64,000 nt of DNA from positions 134,106,125-134,170,124 of the forward strand of contig NC_134276.1 in the NCBI RefSeq assembly GCF_949628215.1, given 5' to 3'. The notes below the pieces were generated by a model. That model made no database searches, was not told the origin of the DNA, and saw only the letters and a list, made by a program, of their open reading frames with translations. Below are positions 13,550-25,620 of this stretch, piece after piece. Source of the DNA: Phalacrocorax aristotelis. Lineage: Eukaryota > Chordata > Aves > Suliformes > Phalacrocoracidae. Both the position numbers and the translations under genes were made by a program. The number at the start of each line of letters is the position of its first letter. Within the stretch, counting starts at the first letter, position 1.

Positions 13550-14704
13550 GAAGGCAACTATGAATTCAGTCAGCCACCTCATATCATGTCAATCCATTAT
13601 CTCAAATTAGTTGTCTCAGCCAGCAGAAACTATCTGTAGAGTTCCTCAGTCACCCAGAGAATTAATGATTATGCTGATTTTGCACATTGGCACAGCCAAG
13701 ATACACAGCTACACTGCAACTTGTTGCAAATGAATATATCTGTATATTATATATCAGTTAGGGAATTAATGATTGCTGGGATGACAGTGCTTAGAAAACT
13801 GAGAAAGCAGGCCAGTGGTAAACTGTAAAACTAAAATTTTTCTAAATTTATTCATCAGCAACACACTTTTTGGTAAAAGTCAGTACTTATACTATACTAA
13901 TCATCATCACTACATATACAGAACTATTAGTCTTTAGCAACCATATTTTAAATTAGCTGTAAGTATACATGGAATTGATGGCTAAGAGATCAGGATGACC
14001 AGACTTGAAAGCACAGCAACAAACCATGTTGGAATATCCTGACATGTTATGGTTTTCACAGGCTTCTGCAATGGTCACAAACTATAGGACAAACTTGAAT
14101 TTCAATCTTATATTATATTAAAACTTAAAATTCCATAAATCTTGCCACAAGTGCCATTCATGATTGCTTTCCTTTTAGGGTGTTTTCAGATGTGAGAATT
14201 CATGTGTCCTTCACTCACAACTATAGTTGTGCTGAAGATAAAACAGCCTCTAGATATGGCAGAGTATCATTCAGAGAGGCAAAATAATTTAACAAATCTA
14301 ATCTAAAAACATAAAATACATTCAGCCCTAGGGAATAACCAAGATTAGGTGACTCTATTTGACAATACTCTCTACTTGACCATGCCCTCAATCTCTTCTG
14401 CTCTCTTCCTTTTGTAAACCACAGTTTGAGGACTTTTTGCTCTTTTGTACTGCAAATTGTAAGATTGTACTGGGCAATGAGGCATGTTTCATTTGCAGTG
14501 TATGGAATAATTAGTATAGTATAGTTTGCAGTATATGGCTGTTTACAATGATATTACAAATATCATGGTAATACCTGATGATGTCCCATTACAGTACCTG
14601 AAATGATAACCCAGGTGGTCTCTCCCATCCTTGTGTCACATATAAGAAGTGCTTTAAATAATACTTTGCCCTTAGGGAGACTTTTGTATTGTCTCTAATC
14701 ATGT
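13550..14704. other. No gene seen
   Basis: AT-rich DNA between two solo LTRs. A possible third unit of the ~72-bp degenerate repeat lies near 13615-13665. Nothing else is recognisable. Confidence 0.5.
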
Positions 14705-15371
14705 TGTAAGGGACTGAAAGGGTTAATGTCTCAAACGTCATAAAGTGGGATGTAGCAAACTGCAGGCAGGAATTGATGGACACAGGGCATGGGGTGTGTA
14801 GGAGGATGCACAGCCCCAGGTTCTGCTGGGCCTCACATCTTGCTGAGGTCATACAAAGTTTATTTGAGGAAGGGGCTCATGACTGCCCAAAAGACCCCTT
14901 GCGACCACCCCTCACAATGGCACCTGTGTAGAAGATCACAAAACCTCTGGAAAAAGAACCATATAAGCTCACAGGAGGCATACCTGAAGGCTTAGACTAT
15001 AAAAGTCTACAACAAAGAGGCTGGCATGGGCCCACTACAGGACAATCATCATGTCTGTTGTCATCAGCACTGGATCCAAGGGTGGTGATATCTCCTATCT
15101 TTCCCTATCTCTTCCCCCCCCACCCCAACTCTCTCCCTGCTGCCGCTTTCTTCTCCTCTTCATCTTTTACAAATATTCTTAATAAGAACCCTCACCATCA
15201 ATGCTTTTCCATGTTTTCAAGTTTGAGTTGCCTTTTCAAGTTCAAGTTACCTCTGCATTGAAATAAAATGTTTAGTTGATCATTTGGTGTCATTTCACCT
15301 TAATTTAATCTGAGGGGATCATTAGAACCTTGGTCACTCTCCCTCCTCCTCACAGGTTGGGAGATGATACA
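14705..15371 (+). mobile_element. Probable solo LTR of a second ERV family
   Basis: The segment has LTR architecture on the plus strand. It starts TGTAAGGGACTG. TATA-like boxes lie at about 14961 (ATATAAG) and 14998-15004 (CTATAAAAG). Further down are a pyrimidine-rich tract and an AATAAAA polyadenylation signal at about 15261. The sequence just before the start (CATGT, 14700-14704) recurs at 15370-15374, a candidate 5-bp target duplication, though the 3' terminus would then not be a perfect CA. No gag, pol or env lies beside it. The family is not identified, and the boundaries could be off by several bases. Confidence 0.6.
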
Positions 15372-17631
15372 TGTACAACACAAAGCATGTACAGCCATCA
15401 ACTAATTCTCCACCCCCCAAAATGCAGGTTAATACTATAGATTAATATTAACTTAGATATTAAAATTATAAATTGCAAAATTGGAAGAGAGATAAAATCA
15501 TCTAGTAAATTGTGACAGAGACAACATGAAAATCTAACACTTCTAACCAGGTGTGTATTTCACCCATGTTTCATGTTAGAAACTTCAGTAAGCTTTCCCA
15601 TTAAAATTGTTCTTCAAGGTTTATACCTCTGTTTGACCACAATTTGCAGGGACCATTATAGGATTCATTGTGGCTTTAGGTTGTTGGGGTTATTTTTATT
15701 TATTCTGACAGCAAAAGACACAGAATAGCATATTATTTTTGAGACCAGTATGTCTCAAATTCCTCCTGAGCGCATACTCTTACAGAATGAACATGACCTT
15801 TCATAGGCCATTTAAAAAATGTGCCTTAAATTTACTTGTAACATGAATCCTCTGTGTTTTAGATTGCTGTAGGTTTCCTTTCTCCTCCTCACCAAGCTGG
15901 TAATTCTTTGGAAGCTGGTACCCACATGGACTTACTACTTATAAATCATCATTTTTATGTATTTCCAGAATGTACTACGTGCCAGGGAGAGAATGTGCCA
16001 CTTCCTTATTTTTTTTTTTGGTCATTAAGAGATTACATATTTTGTCAAACAGAGGTCCCAAGACTGCAGTAAAGATAAGAACATTTTCATTCAGAGTTGC
16101 AGTGGTTTACCCTTCTTGTTAAACCCATCCATTCTATTGTTGTTTCCACACTGTGGTAGGTAGTGTTCCTAATGAAAAGCAATGGATCACACAAATTAGC
16201 TTAGCTGCAAGAATTCTAATTCTGCATCACCTTTTTCCTAAATCCTCCGTTTTTAATTATGTACTGTTTTGATCTAGCAGCTTTAATTTTGTTTCAAGTT
16301 TTTTTTTCCAGCATGCCAGTTCTTAGATTTATGGACAGGAAGATCCTGTCAGCTACTGAAATAGACCTGAAAACTGGCTCTGGCCCAGCCCTCCTGGAAT
16401 TTGTTGAATGTTGCATGTAATTCACTCGAGCTCTGTGGCACAAGTGTAAAGCAAGAATCAGGAAAACAATGCTCTGATCTCATTTACTTAGTGGCAAACT
16501 ACCAAAGCAGGTCTGAAGGGCAGTACCTAGAACAATGTGGTTCTGAGCTTGATGGGCTCCTCTAGGCCACATCTATAAGAAAAATAGCTAGTATTAAAAG
16601 CTCTTTCCTTAACGAAGCTTTGTCTCGCTTTTAGTAGTACTAGCTGTGTTCTTGCTCCCCTTCCCTTTCCCTTCTCAGAAGCAAGCTTTCACTGTCGTCC
16701 AAAGCGTGAACATCTCTGCTATACTGACTTCTCCAACTTCAACAAATGATACCCAATACATCCATATTTCCAGAGTGTTTTTATTATATCAAGCAGGTTT
16801 CTGAATACTATGAACAACTCATTATGCACTGCTCATGAAACGTTTTTTCCCTGAAAGAAAATACAAGTATACCACATATAAAGTTCATGTACTCAGTTTT
16901 GGCTCTTCTGCTTCTACCATTTTCTGTTTTATTTAGTTTCAAGAAAGAGAGAAGATGGGCACCACACATCGGTCACACAATTATACCTGTATTATGCAGA
17001 GTTTAGTATAAGTTGATCTTCTCTCTATCAGGGACCACAGATGAACTAGCAGAATCTCTAGATTCTTCCAAAGTCCACAACCAGATCAATAACCCAGGAA
17101 GATGAGCTCTGCAGCCAGAAAAATCATCATCTTAGGCACCTCAGAGTGCTGACTCTACACTATAACCTGGTCAACAACTGACTGTATTTAATTTATTGGG
17201 GACCATCATCAGGCAACATTGTAAAGAAGTATAACCTCACTTTTGCTAAGTTCTAGACTGGTTCTGGAAAATAAGCTATGTTGCTCTCAGCTCATGAAAT
17301 ACATGCAGTACTGATCAGACTTTCTTATTTTTCATGTTTTAGTGGGAGGCAGTAGCATTTTGGCAATTTTCCTTAATGGAAGAGGAAGGAAAGTACCGAA
17401 CTGGGAAGAAAAAAAAATGCCAACCTATTATCATATTTACAGTTGGATGCCTGTCAACAGTGATAGCTGAACACATGTGCATGTGTTTGAAGAAAATTGC
17501 TCACAAGAGGAAAAAGTGAGACACACAGCAGGGTGACTTACTGTATAAGACGGTTATGGAACAGAAAGTAAGAAGACAGATGGCTATTTGCCAGACCTGA
17601 CAGAGCCATCTGAGTGATTTTCATAGATCTT
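15372..17631. other. No gene or recognisable repeat seen
   Basis: AT-rich, with no open frame above about 60 codons. I could not identify exons or transposon fragments. Confidence 0.5.
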
Positions 17632-18030
17632 CCAGAATCACACAGAATCACAGAACCACTGAGGTTAGAAAAAAACTCTGGAAATCATCTAGTCCAACCC
17701 CCCACTCAAAGGACTGTCAACTAGAGCAAGTTGCTTGGGGCCAGTTATAGTCAGGTTTTGAATATGTCTAAGGAAGAAGACTCCAAAACGTCTTTGGGCA
17801 CCCTCACAGTAAAAAAGGGGGTTTTCTTACATTATTACGTCCTGTATTTCAATTTGTGCCCATTTCCTTTTGTCCTTTCACTGAGTACCAGAAGAGTCTG
17901 GCTCCATCTTCTTTACCCCCTCTCCCATCAAGCGCTCTCAGCCTGTTGTTGTATGAGGGAGCTCTCCAGTTACTTATTTTTGTGGCCCTTCAGTGGACTC
18001 ATTCCAGTATATCCATGTTTTTCTTACGTT
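17632..18030 (-). mobile_element. CR1 LINE 3' end, antisense
   Basis: The left edge holds antisense 8-mer tail units (AGAATCACAGAATCACAGAA). This is followed by the antisense of the conserved CR1 3' end 'ttggactagatgat', then the region encoding the C-terminus of ORF2. The antisense of 'gtgagggtgcccaa', 'gggcacaaattg' and the downstream 'gagagcgctt' are all in CR1 order. It is diverged and 5'-truncated at about 18030. The 110-codon plus-strand frame across it (17731-18063) is an antisense artefact. Confidence 0.85.
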
Positions 18031-20389
18031 ATATGGGAAAATATTTTGCATAATATTTTTTAGGCTCCTCATAGCTTGAAGAAGACTTTGCTATCAAACT
18101 TCAGAGGTATTTTGTTGTCTGTTCTGAGTGCATGTGATTTGTAATGGTTCAAAAAGTTAGGTGAGAATTGAAAAACGTTGTATTATCTCTTACGCAGGTC
18201 AGTGTCTAAATACCATGATATTATGCCCATTTATCCCTGCCATTAGAGTAATCTCAATTCTCAATAGCCTGCTTAGCTCCTCTAATCCATAGAGGATTGG
18301 ACACCCACTTTGTTGGCCTTTATAGAAGTTGTCAGAATAGGACTTCATTCCAGCTGACCTGGTCACCACTTTTTAGAAGTTTAGCACTCACAATGAAAAA
18401 AATGGAAGGAACATTTTCATTAAATTTAGATTAAGTGTTCAGGTTTTTTTGACTGCAAAATAGAGTTTCTGTTTTGAAATAAAACAAAGTCTATAACCTT
18501 AGAAATATAAAAAAAATTGTGGTGATGAATCCACAAGGGATAAGGTAGTTCTCTGGTGTGTCGTTACCTGTAAGCATAGCTAAGGTTTCAGTTCATGAAA
18601 AGGTTTCTATAATTTAACAATGAATTCTCTGAGCCCTGGACATATCTTCTTAGCTTGTGGCAGTGGGTATCTCAGATGACTTTAGCTTCTGATAGACCCT
18701 TCCTCACTCAAACCTAGCATCTGTGGTTGAAAACTGCAGCGATTACCAGAAGGCTAGAATGCGTTCATGTTCATGAAGAAGGATAAGAAGATGATGATAC
18801 ATGGGGAAAAAAGTTAATGAGGAAAGCTAAAGGACCAGGAAGGAGCAGCATAAATAAACTATTTAAATTCACAGTGTCAATTACAATTAACTTCAGAATC
18901 TTCAGAATGTACATGGGCGAATTGCAAGAAATAAGGTAAATATTTGAACTACTGGTGTTTTTGAGACACATGGAGAGATAAAAGGTGCATGAAGAGATTG
19001 GAGAGATTACCAAACAAAATGTATATTTTGAGGCAAAGGAAATCACTGTGATTTTCTGACCAATAATATTACCTTCAATAACAGGTAAAGAACTAACATC
19101 ACTCAAACCCAGTAAATTTCTCAGATCGCAGAAGAAAAAAAAAAAGGAAAAAAAATTATGAGAACTAGTTACCTTTGGCTCATCAGTTATGGCAGTTTTT
19201 CACTTAAAGGACAAAAATGACAGCTGTTAAATTCCTACAGTGCTACTGACTTGAAAGAAAAATGCAAGGTGATACCACAAAAGGATCCTGCCCCGTGTCT
19301 TCCTTTGATCAGACAACAAAAGAAATTTGGTGGGGATTTTGGAGCAGGAATAGATTTTTGCTACAGTATTTTCTCAGCCAGCTAGGAAGTGGATTTATAA
19401 CCCAATGGTTGCTCCCAGTCTCTTTGTAAAGCCCTTCCCTGCTTTTCTAAACAAACAACAAGGAAGAAAGGCACATGATGCCCAGTCTTTCTGCTGAAGT
19501 CTGAGGTGAAACAGAAGGGGAGGTCTCTTCCAGCCCACTTATGCCCTGTCTTCTTCCTTTCATCAAGATGCAAGTTATTAAGAAAGCTGAAGTTTCCTGG
19601 TTTAATCTTACTTATGACCTGTGAATAAGTGATTCCGAAAGAGATGTCCAAAGCTGTAGAAATGGGGGTAGCAGGGAGGTTTGGACTCTGTTTTATATGA
19701 CAGAAATTCTAGTGTAATAAAGGTAGTGGTTTAACATTGATCCAGGCCATATGAATATTATCTGTGACACAAACTTCTATTCTATATTACCTTCTCCTGT
19801 CTTCAGCTTTTTCATCGCTGCTTTTCTTTGCCTACCATGGCTACCCTATACTTCCCTATGCAGAACTTTGCTACACATTTTTTCACTTTCTTTGCCAGTT
19901 GTCTTCTGCCAGTCCTCCACCTAAACTCCTTCCTTATTCATATTTTCTCTTCCTCTCCTTATTCATCCTTATATTTCCTGCCCGTTGTTCAACTGGAGCA
20001 CTGCTATTGCCTCCTACTTGAAATGACACCAAATTTTCAATGTTTTAAGTAATTCGTACCTACTTCAGTTAGAATCATCACAGCAGCAACTTCGTTCCAT
20101 CTTCTTCCCAAAAAAAAATTATTTTGGGGAGAAAGGTTTTATCAGAGGAAAAAGGTGTTCTCCTGTTCGTGTATGTCCTCAGCTTTATCTTTTGCAGATC
20201 CCATATTTTACTGATATTATCCTCAGGCTCAGATGTGCAACTGAAAAAAATAAAAAGGCTTTCCTTGATGTATAAAGCACAAAGAAAGGTTAGGCTTTTT
20301 TATGTGGAGGCAGACTTCTTTTGCTAATATTGAATCTGAACTTCCCAAACCACAACTTGCAGCTGTTGGCCTTTTTCATATCATCTGAC
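18031..20389. other. No gene seen
   Basis: AT-rich intergenic sequence. A 111-codon minus-strand frame at 18771-19106 has no recognisable motif and lies in low-complexity, serine- and leucine-rich translation, so I do not call it. Confidence 0.5.
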
Positions 20390-20930
20390 TGCACCACAAG
20401 GAGTTTGGCTCATCTTAGTTACAATCCTTAAAGCTGGTCATAAGCCGCTACTGGGTGCCCCTTGTCCTCTTCTTCACCAAACCAAACAAGCCCAACTCTC
20501 CTCAGAGGTTAGTACCCTAAAAGACCATCATAGCAGTCTTTCACTGGACCATCTCCAATGTATCCACATTCCTCTTGAATCAGGGGACCCAGCACTGGAC
20601 ACAGAATCAAAGATGCAGTCTCACCAGTGCGAAGTAGAGAGAGAATCATACTTCCCTCACTCTACTGGCCACTTTCCATTTAATGTAGATAATTATACAG
20701 TTTGCCTTTTATGTAGTGAGAAAGCATGATGAGTCGTATTCAACCTAGCTCCACCCCCACCCCATAACCCCCAGACGCTTTCCATTAGGACTGCTATGCA
20801 ATTTCTCAGTCTGTACCGATGCACAGGATTATCCCACCTCAAATGCAGATATTTGGATTTCATCCAAGTTAATGACAAAGCTGGCAATAAAGCTGAATCT
20901 TCTGAGGGCCAGCACAGCATTATTACCTCA
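20390..20930 (-). mobile_element. Old CR1 LINE fragment, antisense
   Basis: On the minus strand this reads through the CR1 ORF2 C-terminal region. The antisense of 'aacaagcccaactctcctcagag' (20484 on), of 'cactggaccatctccaatg' (about 20540) and of 'cccagcactggacacagaatc' (about 20588) are all in the order of a CR1 consensus. It then continues to the antisense of 'gtaccgatgcacaggattatccc' near 20812. It is strongly diverged and lacks the terminal 8-mer tail, so both ends are eroded. Confidence 0.75.
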
Positions 20931-23649
20931 CTCAGCAAGTGGCAAAGCAGCCTCAACCACAGCTGCTATTATTGCAGGTCTGAAGTAATATATGCTTCCC
21001 TTGCCATTTTCTCTTCAGCACCACCTCACTCCATTTGTAATACTTTGTGACCTTCACATGTACTTATACATGATATATTTAAATTCAGAAGATACTTTTG
21101 ACATCTCCTGGCTTTGCTACAAAGGCACTTTCACTACCACATTTTCTTCATTACAGTACTCTTTTTTTTCTTGAGATCTAACAAAACAGGGGATCAGAAA
21201 TACGTTCCCAAGCTCAGTTCCAATGGCCAACTATCACCCTTAGGTAACCACAGATGTCCTTAGGTAACCATAGCAGGACTTGTATTCACATGACTGAGGG
21301 CAGAATTTATCCTCTAAACTGTATGAAAGCTCATATTCCTCAAGTTCAGTGTTCCTGTGAATTTCAGTATCAAGAGGGACTTGCACAGAGGCCAGTATTC
21401 AAGCTGAAGGACTGGCAAAGTATCTGTGTGTGCACACAGACATCTGTATGTGTAAACACACTGCTTTCAGCCTCCTGACTGGTAATTGATTCTTGAAAGG
21501 AATAACTTCTACCCATGACTGATAAAAAAAAGTCCTGAAGGACAAATAACTTTTCCTTTGGAATAAAACAAATTAGAGCAAATGGTGTGTGTTTTCAAAG
21601 TAGTTTCCTCCATCACATATAGAACATAAAAGGAGGAGTGATGATACCAACCACCTGGCAGATTTCCAAAGGCATTCAGGACCAAAACATTCATGCTGAT
21701 GCTAGAAACCATGATACTGGAAGGTTTTCCTGGTGTCTGTAAAGCAGACAAGGATGAGCCATCAGGTATCATCTGTATTGACAAAGAGGTGGAAGAGGAT
21801 AAGAATAGGTGCCAGGGCAAGTCATGCAGTATCTGAAGCAGAAGGAGGAAGGTTATATTAAATCTCTGCCTACCCATTTTGCCAGTCGCTGAGTGCTCTC
21901 AAAAATCTGATGCCTCATTTAGCTGACTAAAGAGCTGTACCAGAAATACAGACCCAGCTGTCAGAGAAAACTGGAAAATATGCCCTGGAGTAGTTTTGAA
22001 AATTCTAATTCTTTTTCTGTATATAGAACACTGGTTTATTTTAAAATACTTAATTAGGCTAAGTTTATCTGTGTGTATCACCTAAAAATAGAGAAGACAA
22101 ATTAAAGCTATGTAGGTTAGCCCAAATAAATGCTGACTAAAACTTCATGCACTCACTAACCAGCAGACGTTCATGACAGAGCAGTGAAAAACATTGTGAC
22201 AAAGATTGCAGAGACATAAAATTTATATTTGCAGATTTATCCCTCCACTTAGAAGTCCATAGCCCAAGACTGTGAGGGTAGCTTTGGAATACTCTAAAAT
22301 AGCTTCGAGCAGCAATGGCTGTAGGGGTTTTCATGTTTGAAGGGTTTTAAGACCTTCAAGATCTCTATGAATGTCCCAAAGAAAAAGATGAATGGCCTGC
22401 TTCCACTTCTGTCATCATTTGAGTCTCATGCCTAGAAGGTGTGAAATAAAATTCTACTTTATAAACAAAGGTGATATGGAAGATTATTGAAAAAATTAGA
22501 AGTAGTGTGGATCTAATGAAAGAACTCAAGGTGCTACAATAAATGTGGGTTGAAAGGTGTAGCAGGAAATCAGAGGCCTGTGAAAAACTGAGTGATCAAA
22601 TACCTCTGTAATATATCTCATAGAGGTCCAGCCTCAAGCTGTATGGCATGCATGTCTATAACATATTCTCACATTCTGAAACCTTTTCATATGGTATCAT
22701 TGTGCCCTGCATGGCACACTCTCATTGTCATTTGACATTTCAGCCTACCACACGCTCTGCTTCCCTGGGTTGCTTACTTCTATGTAATTTATTACAAATC
22801 CATGAAATGTATTTCATACCTACTAATCTGTCTGAACAAGAATTTGTGAGGGTCATTCAAGTAAAAGGGAGAAATTTGCTTATTTAATTTTCTTGGCCCC
22901 ACCTCCTCATCCCCATGGAGTAGGAGAATAATTTTGCTCTCTGGTCTTTAATTCACATTCTTTACCTCCATTCCCCTACCCTCAGGAATATTTCAGCCTC
23001 CGGGGTGCCACAGGACTTCCTGTTGTTTTAGCAATGTTTCATGGTATGTCAGTATTACAGAGGTCAGCTGAGGATAAACTCTAACTAAAAGACATTAAAA
23101 TAGGCTGCAGGGGACAAAAATTTAACGCCCCAGATCTATCATAATCTGTTACTGATGCAGCATCTGAGGTGGATATGTGCTTAAAATATGCATTGAAAGT
23201 AATATTTCAAACCTTTTCTTCAGGTCTCTATTGCCACCCCCAGAGGAAATTATTTCAAACTGTTCGGAGAGCAGCAATCCTGGTCCTTGAAATCCTTCAG
23301 GCAACACACACCAGCATTATTTTCTCACCTCCTCCATATTAGAGCAAAACAGAAACGTGAGAACAGTGGGCTGGAGATGGAGCTGCAAAGTGAAATTGGA
23401 AGGATTAATTATGTAATACACCCCCTTTCCAGCCCTTACCCACAGGATCACGAGTGAGGCAAACCTAATCCTCCCAGCTGACAACTCAGAACTAGAAAGT
23501 TCCCGGAGGAGTGAAAGCAAGATAAATGTGTGGGGAAGGTGGCAACGCACTCCCACAGATGAAGATGTAATTAGGAAAAGGCTAAAAAGAAGTTCAAAAC
23601 ACCTTTAGCCCCTTCCCTCCCCAGCAAGACCTCCGCTCCCCTTCCCCTT
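20931..23649. other. No gene seen; sequence upstream of the PRMT8 CpG island
   Basis: AT-rich DNA with scattered short frames. The longest (21509-21877, minus, 122 codons) has no recognisable motif. Base composition becomes GC-richer from about 23550 towards the PRMT8 promoter. Confidence 0.5.
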
Positions 23650-23667
23650 CCCCCCCCCCCCCCCCCC
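23650..23667. repeat. Poly(C) run of 18
   Basis: Eighteen consecutive C, preceded by CCCCTTCCCCTT. The minus strand is therefore an uninterrupted G run with further G4 blocks beside it, a candidate G-quadruplex about 1.2 kb upstream of the PRMT8 start codon. Confidence 0.95.
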
Positions 23668-23968
23668 TTTTTCAGCGGGAGCTGCATCCGGATCGGGACT
23701 ATATTTCTACAGTTCACGGCTATCTGACAAGAGTGTCCATCCTGCTGAAAGGCTTCAAGTAAACCAGAAGCTGAGAGCACGCGCGAGAAGATATATTAAG
23801 AACGCGGCTTTGCTACTTAACTCGGAGGAAAAAAGATGGATCAGGCTTCTTCGGTTGCCCTCTAAGAGCCTTGCCAAGAGTCCTTGCAAAGAAAAGCGTT
23901 GCTGATTCAAAAGAAGAGGAAGGATGGGAAAGAAAAAAAATTGTGCATGTCTGTGTGAGACGAAGACA

Positions 23969-23984
23969 GTGTGTGTGTGTGTGT
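23969..23984. repeat. (GT)8 microsatellite
   Basis: Eight GT units, followed by a looser GTGT-containing stretch to about 24012. Confidence 0.9.
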
Positions 23985-24145
23985 CCATACGTGTGAATGC
24001 ATGCTTGTGTGCGAGCCGGTGTTGGCGACGGGTGCGGGGATCTTGATACAATATTTTTTTCTACGAAAGCAGGTGAATACAATTCCCAGAAAAGGGCACC
24101 AAGCTCTGCCCAAGAACAGAAAGGGTAGGGAGAGGGCATATCACG

Positions 24146-24246
24146 AGGGGGGAGCGGGAGGGAGGGAGGGAGGGAGGGGAGGGGAGGAGGAGGAAGAAGA
24201 AGAAGAAGAAGAACGAGGACGAGGAAAGGGGGAGGAAGGAGGAGGG
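24146..24246. repeat. Purine-only GGGA/GGA/GAA tract upstream of PRMT8
   Basis: The plus strand is almost entirely purine. It runs as (GGGA)n, then (GGA)n, then (GAA)n, then mixed GGA/GGAAG. Such mirror-like homopurine tracts can form triplex or H-DNA. Position relative to the CpG island suggests it lies in the distal promoter, but a regulatory role is only inferred. The open frames crossing it on both strands (poly-Glu and poly-Pro/Leu) are artefacts. Confidence 0.9.
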
Positions 24247-24816
24247 ATTGATATTTCAGAAGGCATTCATAGAAAGAGGGTGGCAAATTCTGTGAAAATC
24301 TTTAAAGGAAATTTCCTGGGACCTAGAGAGAAAGAAACCCAAATAAGAAAAATAAAAGGGCTATGATTTCCTTGTCCTGTTGGTTTGTCTCTGGCTCCCT
24401 CTGTCTCTGGAAGAGTAGCCACAGGACACAAAGATGCCCAGCTGGTCACTGCACGTCCAAGTTCAGATTAGCTGGTGCTTCTCTCTTGTTTAGCCTCGAC
24501 TGTTTTCTCTGAAGGAGAGGACTCGCAGCCCCACAGCCTTTTAGTTTAACCTGAGAAGCGTGTGCCGCCTCTCTCTCCAAGAGCTCGCTGGAGGTGGAGA
24601 GGGGAGAAAAAGGAGGACTTCAAAGTGCCCAAGGAGCTCCCGATGCTAAGAGGAGACAAACATTCCCGTGGACGACGCAGAAAGGACAAAGCTGACTGAT
24701 TTACTGCTGTTTTCCACAATTCTTTTTCTCCCTATCCTTTGGCGCACACCAGTGTTCGGAGATCTTTGAAAACACAAAACACCAACCCCGAAGCCCCAAC
24801 CCCTTGGCTAGCTCTT

Positions 24817-24891
24817 ATGGGAATGAAACACTCCTCCCGCTGCCTGCTCCTGAGGAGGAAAATGGCGGAGAACGCTGCCGACAGCACCGAG
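24817..24891 (+). CDS. PRMT8: PRMT8 first coding exon (residues 1-25)
   Basis: The exon begins MGMKHSSRCLLLRRK and continues MAENAADSTE, which I recognise as the N-terminus of PRMT8. PRMT8 is the type I protein arginine N-methyltransferase that makes asymmetric dimethylarginine and is expressed mainly in brain. This N-terminus distinguishes PRMT8 from its close paralogue PRMT1. Gly2 with the following basic residues is the N-myristoylation signal that places the enzyme at the plasma membrane. In-frame methionines at residues 3 and 16 are possible alternative starts. Twenty-five whole codons are followed directly by GTAAGG, so the exon ends in phase 0. The reading frame stays open upstream to about 24739 without an ATG, and I chose 24817 because it gives the conserved Met-Gly. 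The catalytic domain lies in later exons outside the window. An alternative first exon is known for mammalian PRMT8, and I did not find its counterpart here. Confidence 0.93.
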
Positions 24892-24897
24892 GTAAGG
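24892..24897 (+). other. PRMT8: Splice donor of PRMT8 exon 1
   Basis: GAG|GTAAGG is a strong match to the vertebrate 5' splice-site consensus. It falls exactly where the PRMT8 N-terminal exon is expected to end. Confidence 0.9.
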
Positions 24898-25620
24898 ACG
24901 CGAGGCAGAGCCCGGCGCCCGAGCTCCCTAGCCCCGAGCATAGATCCCTGAGCAGAAGCAGCAGTAAGTGCAGATAAACTTTCCTGGCTCATTCGGCTAG
25001 CCCCTTCCTCCGTTGCTACTGTGATTGCCTTTACGCGCCCCCCGTTCCCCCTAGGCAGAGAACTTTGCACCCCGCGGAACCCCACTGTCGCTCGGGCTGC
25101 TTCCTGGCAGCCGCCGCTTTACGGCTGGTTCCCGGAGAAGTTGGGTGAGCCGGCGCGGGCTGGAGGGAGGTGAGGCTCCATGGTGGGTACGGGGGACTGG
25201 GAGGAGGGGCGGGTATGTGCGGCGGTAAGGAAGGGGAACGGTTGTTTGTGTGTTTGAGGAGGCTGAAAGGCACAAAGAAGGTCTCATGAGGCAGCACCGT
25301 GGCCAGCTCTGAGTGCTTTTCGTCTGTCAGAACGCCGTGGAGGCTTTGCTAGGATTGTTTGGGGGGACTTTAGGAGTATCCGATTCTCTGCAGCCTTCCG
25401 GATATTAACAAGCAGAGCTGCCCCGAGGTGGGGGCGGAGGGCAGAGGAGCATTCCGACTTGCGCCCGGTTGGCCTGAACAGTGCCGAGAATAGCTTTGCA
25501 TTGCCTTCGACCCGAGAGGGTACCCTGCGAGCTCTCAGGTTTTCTGCAAGAAATCCGCCCCCCGCCCTATCACTTTCGGTTCCCTCAGTCTTTCCCATCT
25601 CAGCAACATTGGGGTTGAGC

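Larger units (their letters stand above)
24400..25620 (+). promoter_or_regulatory. PRMT8: CpG island / promoter region of PRMT8
   Basis: CpG dinucleotides are dense from about 24840 to 25620, with examples such as GACGCGAGG, GCGCCCCCCG and GAGCCGGCGCGGG. They are almost absent from the surrounding AT-rich DNA. The island contains the first coding exon and extends into the intron. I see no clear TATA box in the 400 bases before the start codon, as expected for a CpG-island promoter. The transcription start cannot be fixed from sequence. The stretch of about 24400-24816 is the likely 5' UTR plus core promoter. Confidence 0.75.

Noticed and set aside
21509-21877. 122-codon minus-strand frame
   Set aside because: No motif, no conservation evidence available, and located in AT-rich intergenic sequence.
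23813-24366. 157-codon minus and 131-codon plus frames upstream of PRMT8
   Set aside because: Translation is poly-Pro/Leu or poly-Glu from the homopurine tract plus Cys-Val from the (GT)n repeat. These are simple-sequence artefacts.
25031-25598. 88-104 codon minus-strand frames after PRMT8 exon 1
   Set aside because: They are in the CpG island, where GC-rich sequence leaves frames open by chance. No motif or splice structure is present.
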